Positions 42,077 through 53,518 of a stretch of 64,000 nt of DNA are shown here, piece by piece. A program made the position numbers and the translations under genes. The notes under the pieces are model-generated. The model was given only the letters and a program-made list of their open reading frames with translations. It searched no databases and was not told the DNA's origin. The stretch comes from Streptomyces sp. CG 926 (GTDB lineage: Bacteria; Actinomycetota; Actinomycetes; Streptomycetales; Streptomycetaceae): contig NZ_QGGZ01000001.1 of assembly GCF_003148825.1 (NCBI RefSeq), positions 930,001-994,000 on the forward strand, read 5' to 3'. Each line of letters begins with the position of its first letter. Positions within the stretch are counted from its first letter, which is position 1.

Positions 42077-43111
42077 TCAGCCCTTCCCGAAGCCGTTGAA
42101 CTCGTTCGTGTAGAGGTCGGCCGGCTTCAGCTGTCCCTGCTTGATGTCGCCGCGCTCGCCGAGCCAGTCCAGCCAGAGCTGGAACTCCTTGTCCTCGATC
42201 CGGCCGCCCTGCTCGGCGACCCCGTACGAGCGCCAGTACTGCAGGGTCGCGGTGTCCTCGTTGCGGCCGCGCTTCTTGACGATCTCGGTCTGCCGGGCGA
42301 TGACCTCCTCGCGCGGGGTGGTGCGCGCCCATTCGATGGCCTTGGCCACGCCGGTGACGAAGGTCCGTGCGGTGTCCGGGTTCTGCTTGATGAAGCGCTC
42401 GGTCATGACGTAGGAGCCGGCGCTGAACTTGCCGAGCAGATCGAAGTCGCTGAACAGCGGTCTGATCCCGCCGGCCGCCACGGCCTTGTCGCGCAGGATC
42501 CCGCCCAGCACGCCCACGTCGATCTGCTTCTGGCGCAGCACCTGGTCGGTGTTGACCGGCGGCACGACGAGCGACTCGACCTTGGCGGAGTCGGCCTTGG
42601 CGAGGCCGTTGCGGCTCAGGTAGATGTCGAGGACGGCCTGGGAGTGCGCGCCCAGGGTGTTCATGCCGACCTTCTTGCCGAGGAGGTCGCGGGCGGAGCG
42701 GATCGGGCTGTCCTCCAGGACGTAGTAGCCGCTGTACGACTGCTCGTCGACGCCGTAGTAGGAGATGACGGCCTTGATGGGGGCCTTGCCGGAGGCGAGT
42801 TTGACGATCGCGCCGTTGAAGGCTCCGCCGAAGTGGGTCTGTCCGGTGGCGGCGGACTGGATGTCCTGCGGGCCGCTGATGGTGTTGCCGACCCACTCCA
42901 GCTTCAGGTCCTCCAAATAGCCGAGGTCGGCGGCGAGTTCGGGAAGCGTGACGGCGCCGACCGAGCCCTGGTACTTCAGGGTCTTGATCTGCGCGCCGAG
43001 GCCGCCGCCGCCCGCGGTGGCCGTGCCGCAGCTCACCGCGGCCGCCGAGATGCCGAGCAGGGCGAGGAACTGGCGTCGGGAGGTGGTGGTCGTGGTGAAC
43101 GCTGCGGGCAT
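42077..43111 (-). CDS. Sulfonate ABC transporter substrate-binding protein, SsuA-like
   Basis: A 344-residue Tat-type lipoprotein. SRRQFLALLGISAAAVSC combines a twin-arginine signal with a lipobox ending at Cys. The mature part is an NMT1/SsuA-type periplasmic binding fold (VTLPELAADLGYLEDLKLEW, GKKVGMNTLGAHSQAVLDIY). It captures aliphatic sulfonates, or sulfate esters, for the SsuBC-like pump. The ATG at 43111 follows AAGGAAC. Gene order and spacing place it in the dioxygenase-reductase-transporter-monooxygenase operon. Confidence 0.92.
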   Translation of the reverse strand: MPAAFTTTTTSRRQFLALLGISAAAVSCGTATAGGGGLGAQIKTLKYQGSVGAVTLPELAADLGYLEDLKLEWVGNTISGPQDIQSAATGQTHFGGAFNGAIVKLASGKAPIKAVISYYGVDEQSYSGYYVLEDSPIRSARDLLGKKVGMNTLGAHSQAVLDIYLSRNGLAKADSAKVESLVVPPVNTDQVLRQKQIDVGVLGGILRDKAVAAGGIRPLFSDFDLLGKFSAGSYVMTERFIKQNPDTARTFVTGVAKAIEWARTTPREEVIARQTEIVKKRGRNEDTATLQYWRSYGVAEQGGRIEDKEFQLWLDWLGERGDIKQGQLKPADLYTNEFNGFGKG

Positions 43112-43154
43112 GACGGTTCCTTGTCGGTGCGGTTCGGTCGCGTGGTGGCGGGGG

Positions 43155-43757
43155 TTACGGGGTGGCGGTGAGGGCGGCAGCGGAGACGGCGGAGGGGGTG
43201 ACGTCGGCGGAGGTGACATCGGCCGGGGGCGCGGAGCGCAGCGCCGCGGCGAACTCGTCGACGGCCTGGTAGAGGTCCAGTTCGGCCTCGGGCCGCAGCC
43301 GGTCGGGGCCGGATCCGCGCTCGACGGAGGAGTCCAGGACGAACCGGCCGGCGGTGACGTGCCGGGCGCCGAGGGCGGCGAGCACGGGGCGCAGCGCGTA
43401 GTCGATGGTCAGGACATGGGCGAGGCTGCCGCCGGTGGCGAGCGGCAGGACGGTCTTGCCGTCGAGGCCGTCCTGCGGGAGCAGGTCGAGGAAGGCCTTG
43501 AGCAGTCCGGTGTACGAGGCCTTGTAGACCGGGGTCGCGATGATCAGGCCGTCGGCCTCGGCGACGGCTTCGAGCGCGCGGCGGATCTCGGGTTCGCCGC
43601 GGCGGGCGGCGAGGAGGTCGGCGGCGGGAAGCTCGCGTACGGACAGGTGGGCGGTCTCGAAGCCTGAGTGGGACAGGCGGCGCACGACGTGGTCGGCGAC
43701 GACGGCGGTACGGGAGTGGGCGGAGGGGCTGCCGGTGATGGCGAGCAGGTGGGGCAC
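43155..43757 (-). CDS. NADPH-dependent FMN reductase, SsuE/MsuE-like
   Basis: A 200-residue flavodoxin-fold reductase. LLAITGSPSAHSRTAVVADH is the FMN-phosphate loop region, and GLIIATPVYKASYTGLLKAF is the signature of the SsuE/MsuE group. It supplies reduced flavin to the monooxygenase at the end of the operon. The GTG at 43757 is used. The C-terminal 30 residues are Ala/Thr/Ser-rich. Confidence 0.92.
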   Translation of the reverse strand: MPHLLAITGSPSAHSRTAVVADHVVRRLSHSGFETAHLSVRELPAADLLAARRGEPEIRRALEAVAEADGLIIATPVYKASYTGLLKAFLDLLPQDGLDGKTVLPLATGGSLAHVLTIDYALRPVLAALGARHVTAGRFVLDSSVERGSGPDRLRPEAELDLYQAVDEFAAALRSAPPADVTSADVTPSAVSAAALTATP

Positions 43758-43794
43758 GGGGGCTCCTTGGGACTCGTACGGGGAGCGGGTGGGG

Positions 43795-44745
43795 TCAGGC
43801 GGAGGTCGCGGAGGTGGAGGAGCCGGAGGCGATGCCGAAGGCCGGGTTCGGGACGACCTCCGGGCTGATCAGGCGGGAGGGCTCACCGTCGGGGCCGACC
43901 GGGATGTCGCCGTCGACGGTGACCCGGCGCAGGGTGCGCTCGTGGTCGTCGGAGTCGTCCACTCCGTAGTGCTGGGTGGCGCGGTTGTCCCAGATCGCGA
44001 CGTCGCCGGCCCGCCACTGCCACCGGACGGTGTTCTCGGGGCGCTCGATGTGCGACTGGAAGAGGTCGAGCAGGGCACGGGAGTCCTGCCCGGTCAGGCC
44101 GTTGATCCGCTGGACGAAGTTGCCGAGGAGCAGGGTGCGTTCGCCGGTCTCGGGATGGACGCGGACGACGGGGTGCTCGGTGAGGAACTTCGTGGAGGTG
44201 AACACCTCGCGGTACTGGGCCAAGGCCTCGGGCAGGGCGTCGGGCTTGAGGGCGGCGTAGTCGTACTCGTTGGAGTGGACGGCCCGCAGGCTGTCGGCGA
44301 GGGTGCGCAGCGGTGCGGGGAGGTGGCTGTAGGCGGCGGCGGTGTTGGCCCAGAGGGTGTCGCCGCCGTACGGCGGGATGGTGACGGCGCGGAGGATGGA
44401 GAAGGCGGGGTAGGCGGGGACGAAGGTGACGTCGGTGTGCCACTGGTTGGCGCGGGCGCCGTGGTGGGAGTCGATGCCGAGGGCGTAGCGGCCGTCCGCG
44501 GAGGGGACGGTGGGGTGCGCGACGGGGGCGCCGAGCAGTCGGGCGAATGCCTCATGGGCGGCTTCGTCGAGGTGGTCCTGGCCGCGGAAGAAGACGACCT
44601 TGTGGGCGAGGAGGGCGGCCCGGATCTCGGCGACGGTGCCGGCGGGCAGGTCGCCGCCGAGCCGTACGCCGCCGATCTCGGCTCCGATGCGGCCGCCGAT
44701 CTTGGTGACAGTGGTGGTGGCGGCGGTCGTGGTGGCAGTGGCCAT
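43795..44745 (-). CDS. TauD/TfdA family alpha-ketoglutarate dioxygenase
   Basis: A 316-residue non-haem iron oxygenase. The Fe ligands are the His and Asp of NQWHTDVTF (HXD) and the distal His of [11 protein letters not shown]; the 2-oxoglutarate-binding Arg lies in [13 protein letters not shown]. In sulfur operons such enzymes desulfonate taurine or cleave alkyl sulfate esters (TauD/AtsK type). It is the first gene of the operon, 353 bp downstream of a leader ORF. Substrate inferred from context. Confidence 0.9.
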   Translation of the reverse strand: MATATTTAATTTVTKIGGRIGAEIGGVRLGGDLPAGTVAEIRAALLAHKVVFFRGQDHLDEAAHEAFARLLGAPVAHPTVPSADGRYALGIDSHHGARANQWHTDVTFVPAYPAFSILRAVTIPPYGGDTLWANTAAAYSHLPAPLRTLADSLRAVHSNEYDYAALKPDALPEALAQYREVFTSTKFLTEHPVVRVHPETGERTLLLGNFVQRINGLTGQDSRALLDLFQSHIERPENTVRWQWRAGDVAIWDNRATQHYGVDDSDDHERTLRRVTVDGDIPVGPDGEPSRLISPEVVPNPAFGIASGSSTSATSA

Positions 44746-44949
44746 GAGGGCTCCCTGGGTCGGGGCCGCGGGATTATTTCCGCAGCGGAAGAAATGGCGA
44801 CGGAGCAGCCGGGCGCTGCGCTGCGCCGAGCGGATACGGGTGCGGGTACGGGTACGGATGCACGGTGGTGCGGGTACGGATGCACGGCGGTGTGGGTACG
44901 AGGTGGCGCGGAGCCGGGCGCCCGAGGCCGTGGAGGCCCCTCAGGCGTC
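44746..44949. other. 5' leader of the sulfur operon with short tandem repeats
   Basis: Non-coding. Positions 44832-44905 contain GGTACGGGTACGGATGCACG-like units repeated about 2.5 times. The segment lies between the hairpin and the dioxygenase start. Confidence 0.5.
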
Positions 44950-44984
44950 CCGGTGGTGCACCACCCCTGGGGGTGCACCACCGG
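44950..44984 (-). promoter_or_regulatory. Strong hairpin, candidate attenuator
   Basis: CCGGTGGTGCACC and GGTGCACCACCGG are a perfect 13-bp stem around a nine-base loop. It is transcribed after the leader ORF and before the dioxygenase gene. It lacks a U-tract, but in streptomycetes hairpins alone often suffice. Confidence 0.5.
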
Positions 44985-45097
44985 ACGGGAGGGGGTCGGG
45001 CAGGCGTGGCCCGGCGGGACCCACGTCACCGACGGAGGCCGGGACCGGGTGGACCAGTCGGCCGGGGCGCCGGTTCGACGGGGTCAGGCGCGGCGGG

Positions 45098-45199
45098 TCA
45101 GACTCGGCCGAGGGCCGGACAGCGGCCCGGACACGCGCCCGGCTCGGTACAGAGGCCGGTGGTGTGGAGCCGCGGGGCGAGGAGTGCGTTCGCGGACAT
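45098..45199 (-). CDS. Putative leader peptide with three Cys codons
   Basis: A 33-codon ORF on the minus strand (MSANALLAPRLHTTGLCTEP and so on), starting 454 bp upstream of the dioxygenase ATG. It carries Cys at residues 17, 23 and 27, all TGT. Streptomyces sulfur-assimilation operons are commonly preceded by tiny ORFs of the pattern 'RLH-x-x-LC...C', annotated as putative leader peptides. The PRLHTTGLC here fits that pattern. It probably senses cysteine (charged tRNA-Cys) through ribosome stalling ahead of the hairpin at 44950. Short length limits certainty. Confidence 0.6.
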   Translation of the reverse strand: MSANALLAPRLHTTGLCTEPGACPGRCPALGRV

Positions 45200-46024
45200 G
45201 TCCCGGAGCGTGTCAGCGGCCCCGGCGGGGGTCAACCCCCGACCGCGGCCACCGAGTGCACCCCTCGACCGCCTCGACGTCCACCCCGCGGACCACGTAC
45301 GACCTGCGGTTTCCTCCACACCCGGACCCGCCCACCGACCCACCCGGACGGCCGAAAAGCGTGGCCGGATTTCATGGCCCCGCAACGCGGCCGCCACGCG
45401 TTCGCCGGGATCCACCCCCACCGCCCGAGGGGCCGACCCAACCCCGCCGCCCCGCGCCCGCACACCCGGAGCGTGCCCGAGAGGCCCGGCCTCCGGGGGC
45501 CGACTCCGTCCCGGCGACGGCCGACGCAGGCCGCAGCCACCCGGGGTGCCCCAAAGCCCCAGCCTCCGGCAGGCCGGCTCAGCCTCGGCGGCCTGAGGAG
45601 CGGCCTGCGCCTACGGCACGTCGGCCTCGGCCGCCGCCCCCGCAGGCCCGCACCGCACGAAGCTCCCGACCTACCGGCGGCCGGCTCGGCCCGGGCGCCC
45701 CGCACCTACGGCGCGTCGACCCCGGCTGCGGCCTGCGGCGCTTCGACGGCCGCCCGCGCAGGCCCGCGCCGCCTGGGGCGTGTCCCAAGGTCACGGTCTG
45801 CCGGATCCGGCCGGCAGGCACGCTCCTGCGCCCCGACACACCGTGGCTCGTCTCGCCGATCGGCACACAGCCAGGAGCCACCCCACCCGGGCCGCCCCCT
45901 GCCGGATCCAGCCGGGGACGGCCGGGGACGGCCCGGGGCCAGCCCGGGCCGGGGCTCCCCACCGAGCCCCCCGCAGGGGACCCGGCATGATCGGGGGCAC
46001 ACACCCAGCCCCCGAGGAGACCGC
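45200..46024. other. 825-bp GC-rich gene-free region between leader and ROK gene
   Basis: All six frames are open because of extreme GC, but none shows a start with ribosome site or sensible protein texture. Positions 45611-45656 and 45706-45773 are an imperfect duplication sharing CTACGGC, CGTCG and CGCAGGCCCGC blocks. The region presumably contains the promoters of the sulfur operon and of the ROK gene. Confidence 0.5.
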
Positions 46025-47275
46025 GTGACGCGTATGGCCGGTGACAGCCGGGCCGCCGCCAATGCCGCCACCGTGCTGCGGACGGTGCTCGACCACGGGC
46101 CGGTCGCGCGCAGCGCGATCGCGCCGCTGTGCGGGCTGAGTCCCGCCGCCGTGTCCCGGCAGACCACCGGGCTGCTCCGTGGTGGGCTGCTGCGCGAGCT
46201 GCCCGGGCCCGGCGGCGGGGTGGGGCGGCCGCGGATCCCGCTGGATCTGCACACCGGGGCCGTCGGCGGGCCGGTCGCCGCCGGACTGCACATCGGGGTG
46301 CCGCGTTCGACGTTCAGCCTCGTCGACCTGCGCGGGCAGCTGCTCGCCCGGCGGGCCTTCTCGCACGAGGGGCGCCCGACGCGCGGGCTGTCCACCGAGA
46401 TCGCCACCGAACTGCGCCGCTTCCTCGACGCGTACGACTCCGGGCGGCCGCTCCTCGGTGTCGGCGTGGCCCTCGGGGGCTGGGTCGACCCGGACGAGGG
46501 AATCGTCGTACGGCACCCCGCGCTCGGCTGGACCCGCAAGCCGCTCGCCGCCGAACTGTCCGCCGCGCTCGGGCTGCCGGTGCGGGTCGACAACCACGCC
46601 CGGGCCGTCGCACGGGCCGAGATCCTCTTCGGCCGCCCCGAGGCCCGCCGGAGCCTGGTGCACCTGTTCGTCGGCCGGGTCGTCGACGCCGCCTTCGGGA
46701 TCGAGGGGACCGTGCACCAAGGGCCGGGCGCTGCGGCCGGTGACGTGGCTCATCTGCCGGTGCCGCGTTCGCAGGCCCCGTGCGCGTGCGGCCGTACCGG
46801 CTGCCTGGAGGCGACCGCGTCCGACACCGCGCTCGGCGCCGAGGCCGTGCGGCGGGGCATCGTGCCGGACCCTTCGGTGAACCTGCTGGTGGACGCGGCC
46901 GCCGCCGGCGATCCGCGCGCCGACCGGCTGCTGCGCGAGCGCGCCCGCGCGGTGGGCCGCGCGGCGGCTCTTCTGTTGGATGTCTTCAATCCGGCGGTGA
47001 TGGTCGTGACCGAGTCGGCGAGCGTCCTGGACGAGGCGTACCTGGAGGAGATCCGGGACGCCGCGATGGAGCTCTCGCACGTCTGCGACGACCCCGAGCG
47101 GATCGTCGTACCGCACGCGGGTCCGGCCGTCCTTCCCGAGGCGGCGGCAACCGTGCTGCTCAGCCGGGTGTTCCAGGACCCCTTCGGTGGGGCCCGAGAG
47201 GGGGAGATCACACCCATCGGTATGGTGCCACTTGAGCGTGCTCCCCTACATTCGAGCCATGACGGTCCTGCCTGA
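46025..47275 (+). CDS. ROK family transcriptional regulator
   Basis: A 416-residue ROK repressor. It has an N-terminal winged helix (ARSAIAPLCGLSPAAVSRQT) and a sugar-kinase-like domain with the zinc/ROK motif CACGRTGCLEA and the VGVALGGWVDPDEG phosphate-loop region. ROK regulators next to sulfur operons control them in other streptomycetes, and here the gene is divergent from such an operon. The GTG at 46025 follows GAGGAG. Its 3' end overlaps the start of mutA by 17 bp. Confidence 0.9.
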   Translation: MTRMAGDSRAAANAATVLRTVLDHGPVARSAIAPLCGLSPAAVSRQTTGLLRGGLLRELPGPGGGVGRPRIPLDLHTGAVGGPVAAGLHIGVPRSTFSLVDLRGQLLARRAFSHEGRPTRGLSTEIATELRRFLDAYDSGRPLLGVGVALGGWVDPDEGIVVRHPALGWTRKPLAAELSAALGLPVRVDNHARAVARAEILFGRPEARRSLVHLFVGRVVDAAFGIEGTVHQGPGAAAGDVAHLPVPRSQAPCACGRTGCLEATASDTALGAEAVRRGIVPDPSVNLLVDAAAAGDPRADRLLRERARAVGRAAALLLDVFNPAVMVVTESASVLDEAYLEEIRDAAMELSHVCDDPERIVVPHAGPAVLPEAAATVLLSRVFQDPFGGAREGEITPIGMVPLERAPLHSSHDGPA

Positions 47276-49120
47276 CGACGGGCTCTCCCTGGCCGCCGAG
47301 TTCCCTGACGCGACGCATGAGCAGTGGCAGCGCCTTGTAGAAGGCGTACTGCGCAAGTCGGGCAAGGAAGTCTCCGGCGAGGCCGCAGAAGACGCGTTGT
47401 CCACCCCAATCGAGGACGGGCTCACCACGCGCCCGCTGTACACCGCGCCGCCCGACGGGGCGGCACCCGACACCGGTTTCCCCGGCTTCGCCCCGTTCGT
47501 CCGCGGGGGCAGGCCGGAAGGCACCACCGCGAACGGCTGGGACGTGCGCCAGCGCCTCGCGGGTACCGACCCGGTACGCGTGAACGAGGCGGCCCTCGCC
47601 GATCTGGAGAACGGGGTCACCTCCCTCTGGCTCACCGTGGGCCGGAACGGTCTCCCGATCGAGGGCCTCGCCCGGGCGCTGGACGGGGTCTACCTGGACC
47701 TCGCCGCCATCACCTTGGACGCCGGAGCCCAATACGCCGAGGCCGCGCGCGCGTTGCTGCGTCTGTTCACCGAGAGCGCGGTGGCCCCCGAGGCCGCTCG
47801 GGCCTCGCTGGGCGCCGACCCGCTGGGCCACGAGGCCCGCACGGGTGAGGCACTGGACGCGGCCGGTGCTGTCGAGCTGGCCGTGGAGGCCGCCGCCGGC
47901 TGGCCCGGGGTGCGCGCCCTGACCGTGGACGCGCTGCCGTACCACGAGGCCGGTGGCAGCGCCGCCGAGGAGCTGGGCCTGTCCCTGGCCACCGGTGTCG
48001 CTTATCTGCGCGCCCTCACCGAGGCGGGGCTGAGCACCGAAGCGGCGCTCGGACAGCTGGAGTTCCGCTACGCCGCCACCGCGGACCAGTTCCTCACCAT
48101 CGCCAAGCTGCGCGCCGCGCGCCGACTGTGGGCCCGTATCGCCGAGGCCTCGGGGGCCCCGGAGGCGGGTGCCCAGCTCCAGCACGCGGTGACCTCGCCG
48201 GTGATGATGACCCGCCGAGACCCCTGGGTGAACATGCTGCGCACCACCGTGGCCTGCATGGCCGCCGGTGTGGGCGGTGCGGACTCGGTGACCGTGCTCC
48301 CCTTCGACAGCGAGCTCGGCCTGCCCGACGCCTTCGCGCGCCGGATCTCCCGCAACACCTCCACCATCCTGCTGGAGGAGTCGCACCTGGCCCGGGTGAT
48401 CGACCCGGCCGGCGGCTCGTACTACGTGGAGCGCCTCACCGACGAACTGGCCCACGCCGCCTGGGGGTTCTTCCAGACCCTGGAGAAGGCCGGCGGCCAG
48501 GCCGCCGCCCTGCGGTCCGGGCTGGTCGCCGAGCGGCTCGCCGCCACCTGGGCCGCGCGCTCCAAGAAGCTGGCGAAGCGGCGCGAGCCGATCACGGGCG
48601 TCAGCGAGTTCCCGCTGCTCTCGGAGAAGCCGGTCGTCCGCGAGCCCGCGCCCGCCGTACCCACCGGCGGACTGCCGCGCGTACGGCGTGACGAGGCCTA
48701 CGAGGCCCTGCGGGCCCGCAGCGACGCGCACCTCGCGGCGACCGGCGCCCGGCCGAGGATCTTCCTCGCCGCGCTGGGCCCGGCGGCCGCGCACACCGCG
48801 CGCGCCACCTTCGCCTCGAACCTGTTCCAGGCGGGCGGCATCGAGCCCGTGCACGATCCGGTGTCGGTGGATCCGGCGACGGCCGCCGAGGCCTACGCCG
48901 CGAGCGGGGCGGACGGCATGGCCGTGCTCTGCTCCAGCGACGCGCTGTACGAGGAGCAGGCCGCGGCGGTGTCCGAGGCGCTGCGCGCGGCGGGTGCCAC
49001 GACCGTCTTCCTCGCCGGCCGGCCGGGCACCGCTGAGGCTTCCGTGGACGAGTACGTCTTCGCCGGCTGTGACGCCGTCGCCGTACTGTCCTCCGTACTC
49101 GACCGGATGGGAGTGCCGTC

Positions 49121-49124
<4 letters not shown>
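47259..49124 (+). CDS. mutA: Methylmalonyl-CoA mutase small subunit
   Basis: A 621-residue subunit, catalytically silent in the family, that pairs with MutB. It keeps the mutase barrel ([40 protein letters not shown]) and a C-terminal B12-fold ([20 protein letters not shown]) that lacks the DXHXXG cobalt-ligand His: the position reads LGPAAAHTA. The ATG at 47259 begins [15 protein letters not shown]. The gene overlaps mutB by four bases (TTGA). Confidence 0.94.
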
Positions 49125-51310
<2,186 letters not shown>

Positions 51311-51320
51311 GCGGGCGCCG

Positions 51321-52310
51321 GTGCCGAAGATCGACATCGAGGCGTACGCGAAGGGGGTGCTCGACGGGAAGCGCGCGTTCATCGCGCGTGCGATCACCCT
51401 CGTCGAGTCCACCCTGCCCGCTCACCGGGCGCTCGCGCAGGGCCTGTTGACGGAACTGCTGCCGCATGCGGGCCGGGCCCGCCGGATCGGCATCAGCGGG
51501 GTGCCGGGGGTGGGCAAGTCCACCTTCATCGACGCGTTCGGCACGATGCTGACGGGGCTCGGCCACCGGGTGGCGGTGCTCGCGGTGGACCCGTCGTCGA
51601 CGCGCACGGGCGGCTCCATCCTGGGTGACAAGACCCGGATGGAGCGGCTGTCGGTGGACCCGGCGGCGTTCGTGCGGCCGTCGCCGTCGGCGGGCACGCT
51701 GGGCGGGGTCGCCAAGGCCACCCGCGAGTCGATGATCGTGATGGAGGCGGCGGGCTACGACGTGGTCCTCGTCGAGACGGTCGGCGTGGGCCAGTCGGAG
51801 ACCACGGTGGCGGGGATGGTGGACTCCTTCCTGCTGCTCTCCCTGGCCCGTACGGGCGACCAGCTGCAGGGCATCAAGAAGGGTGTCCTGGAGCTGGCCG
51901 ACGTCCTGGCGGTGAACAAGGCGGACGGCCCGCACGAACGCGACGCGAAAGCCGCGGCCCGGGAACTGTCGGGCGCGCTGCGGCTGATGCACCCGGTGGA
52001 CGCGGCCTGGACCCCGCCGGTGCTGACGTGCAGCGCGCGGGAGTCGACCGGCCTGGACGAGGTGTGGAGCCGGCTGGAGCAGCACCGCACCCTGCTGGAG
52101 GCGGGGGGCCGGCTGACGGCGAAGCGGGCGGCGCAGCAGGTGGAGTGGACCTGGTCGATGGTGCGCGACGAGCTCCTGGAACGCCTGCGGGCGGACCCGG
52201 CGGTACGGGGGCTCGCGCCGGAGCTGGAATCCGCGGTCCGGGCGGGCACGGTGACCCCGACCTCGGCGGCGGACCGCATCCTGGCGGCGTTCGGGAACGC
52301 GGGGAACTGA
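51321..52310 (+). CDS. meaB: Methylmalonyl-CoA mutase-associated GTPase MeaB
   Basis: A 329-residue G3E-family GTPase that loads and protects the mutase cofactor. P-loop GVPGVGKST (about residues 59-67), the MeaB switch segment VLAVDPSSTRTGGSILGDKT, VETVGVGQSE (G3) and VNKADG (G4, N-K-x-D). The GTG start lies 10 bp after mutB, so mutA-mutB-meaB form an operon. A strong terminator follows. Confidence 0.95.
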   Translation: MPKIDIEAYAKGVLDGKRAFIARAITLVESTLPAHRALAQGLLTELLPHAGRARRIGISGVPGVGKSTFIDAFGTMLTGLGHRVAVLAVDPSSTRTGGSILGDKTRMERLSVDPAAFVRPSPSAGTLGGVAKATRESMIVMEAAGYDVVLVETVGVGQSETTVAGMVDSFLLLSLARTGDQLQGIKKGVLELADVLAVNKADGPHERDAKAAARELSGALRLMHPVDAAWTPPVLTCSARESTGLDEVWSRLEQHRTLLEAGGRLTAKRAAQQVEWTWSMVRDELLERLRADPAVRGLAPELESAVRAGTVTPTSAADRILAAFGNAGN

Positions 52311-52317
52311 GGACGGG

Positions 52318-52352
52318 CCGGGCGGCGGCGCGGTCGATGCGCCGCCGCCCGG
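52318..52352. terminator. Bidirectional terminator
   Basis: CCGGGCGGCGGCGC and GCGCCGCCGCCCGG form a perfect 14-bp stem with a seven-base loop between convergent meaB and asparaginase genes. Confidence 0.85.
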
Positions 52353-52356
52353 AAGG

Positions 52357-53358
52357 TCATGCCCCGACGAGTACCGAGCCGTCCGCGCCCAGCGCCTCGC
52401 GCAGGATGCGGTCCTGCTCGACCTTGTTGTCCGTGGCGAGCAGCGCGGAGAGGACCGCGATACGGGCCTGTCCCGCGCGCAGGGTTCCGGTGGGGACGGC
52501 TCCGGCGGCCACGAGGTCGACCGCGCCGCCGTGCGTGTAGATCTCGGTGACCGGCCCGGCCATGACCCGGGTGGTCAGCGCGACGAGGATCCCGCGGCCG
52601 ACGGCGGCCCGGACGGCCTCCACGATCTCCGGGGTGGCGTTGCCCGCACCGGTTCCGACGAGGACGATGCCGCGCGCGCCCGCCTCGACGGCGGCGTTCA
52701 GCAGGACCGGGTCGCCGTCGGCGTGGTGCACCACCACGTCCACGCGCGGCGGGAGTTCCGGCATGGCGGGCAGCGGGAGCGGAGCCGGGCGCTGCGGGGT
52801 GCGCAGGATGGTGACCTTGCCGAAGCCGATCTTCCCGAAGAGTTCCTTCGAGGGGTCGGCGAACGCGTCCAGCTCCACGGCCTGCGTCTTCACGGTGCCG
52901 CGGGCGGCGTGCACCCGCCCGGCGAAGGCGATCAGCACGCCGAGCCCGCGCGTGTGCGCGGCGGTGAGCAGGGCGTCGTAGAGGTTCCCCGGGCCGTCGC
53001 CGTCGGCGGTGCCCATGGGGCGCTGCGAGCCGGTGAAGACCACCGGGCGCGGGTCGTGGTGGTGGAGGTCGAGGAGGAACGCCGACTCCTCCAGGGTGTC
53101 GGTGCCGTGCGTGACGACGATGCCGTCCACGCCGGGGTCGGCGAGCACCTCGTGCACGGTGCGCAGCAGGGTGAGCTGGTGTGCGGTGGTCAGACGCGGG
53201 CTGTTCACGCTGAACAGGTCGACGAGTTCGACGGTGATGCCCTCGGGGAGTGGTGCGGTGGCGATCACCTCGTTCCCGTCGGCGTCCGCTGCGAAGCCGG
53301 AACCCTGCCAGCGGCTGGCTATGGTCCCGCCGGTGCTGATCACGACGATCCGTCCCAT
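52357..53358 (-). CDS. Asparaginase
   Basis: An L-asparaginase-family enzyme (about 333 residues, type II-like length but without a signal peptide). The two threonine active-site motifs are VISTGGTIASRW and VVTHGTDTLEESAF; SQRPMGTADGDGPGNL follows. It deaminates asparagine to aspartate. ATG at 53358 (MGRIVVISTGG) follows GAAGGG; an earlier in-frame ATG at 53382 lies at the edge of a nonamer repeat and lacks a ribosome site. It is divergent from an AsnC/Lrp regulator. Confidence 0.92.
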   Translation of the reverse strand: MGRIVVISTGGTIASRWQGSGFAADADGNEVIATAPLPEGITVELVDLFSVNSPRLTTAHQLTLLRTVHEVLADPGVDGIVVTHGTDTLEESAFLLDLHHHDPRPVVFTGSQRPMGTADGDGPGNLYDALLTAAHTRGLGVLIAFAGRVHAARGTVKTQAVELDAFADPSKELFGKIGFGKVTILRTPQRPAPLPLPAMPELPPRVDVVVHHADGDPVLLNAAVEAGARGIVLVGTGAGNATPEIVEAVRAAVGRGILVALTTRVMAGPVTEIYTHGGAVDLVAAGAVPTGTLRAGQARIAVLSALLATDNKVEQDRILREALGADGSVLVGA

Positions 53359-53373
53359 CGGCCGTGGCCGCCC

Positions 53374-53420
53374 TTCACTCATGTCACTCGTGTCACTCGT
53401 GTCACTCGTACGTCACTCGT
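53374..53420. repeat. Nonamer direct repeats in the asparaginase 5' region
   Basis: Four exact copies of GTCACTCGT at 53383, 53392, 53401 and 53412, plus a degenerate copy at 53374. They sit immediately upstream of the asparaginase start. Confidence 0.85.
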
Positions 53421-53459
53421 ACATATGTACTCAAAGCAGCAATGATAGAGCGATCTACG

Positions 53460-53474
53460 CGCAATGTGATTGCG
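53460..53474. promoter_or_regulatory. AsnC/Lrp-type palindrome
   Basis: CGCAATGTGATTGCG is a perfect inverted repeat of CGCAAT around three bases, 45 bp upstream of the AsnC gene. A further ATTGCG half-site is at 53511 and a GCAAT at 53449. Lrp/AsnC proteins usually autoregulate through such arrays. Confidence 0.6.
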
Positions 53475-53518
53475 TTTTCCCTCAAGCCCGTTCATAAACG
53501 CCGGGTGATAATTGCGTC

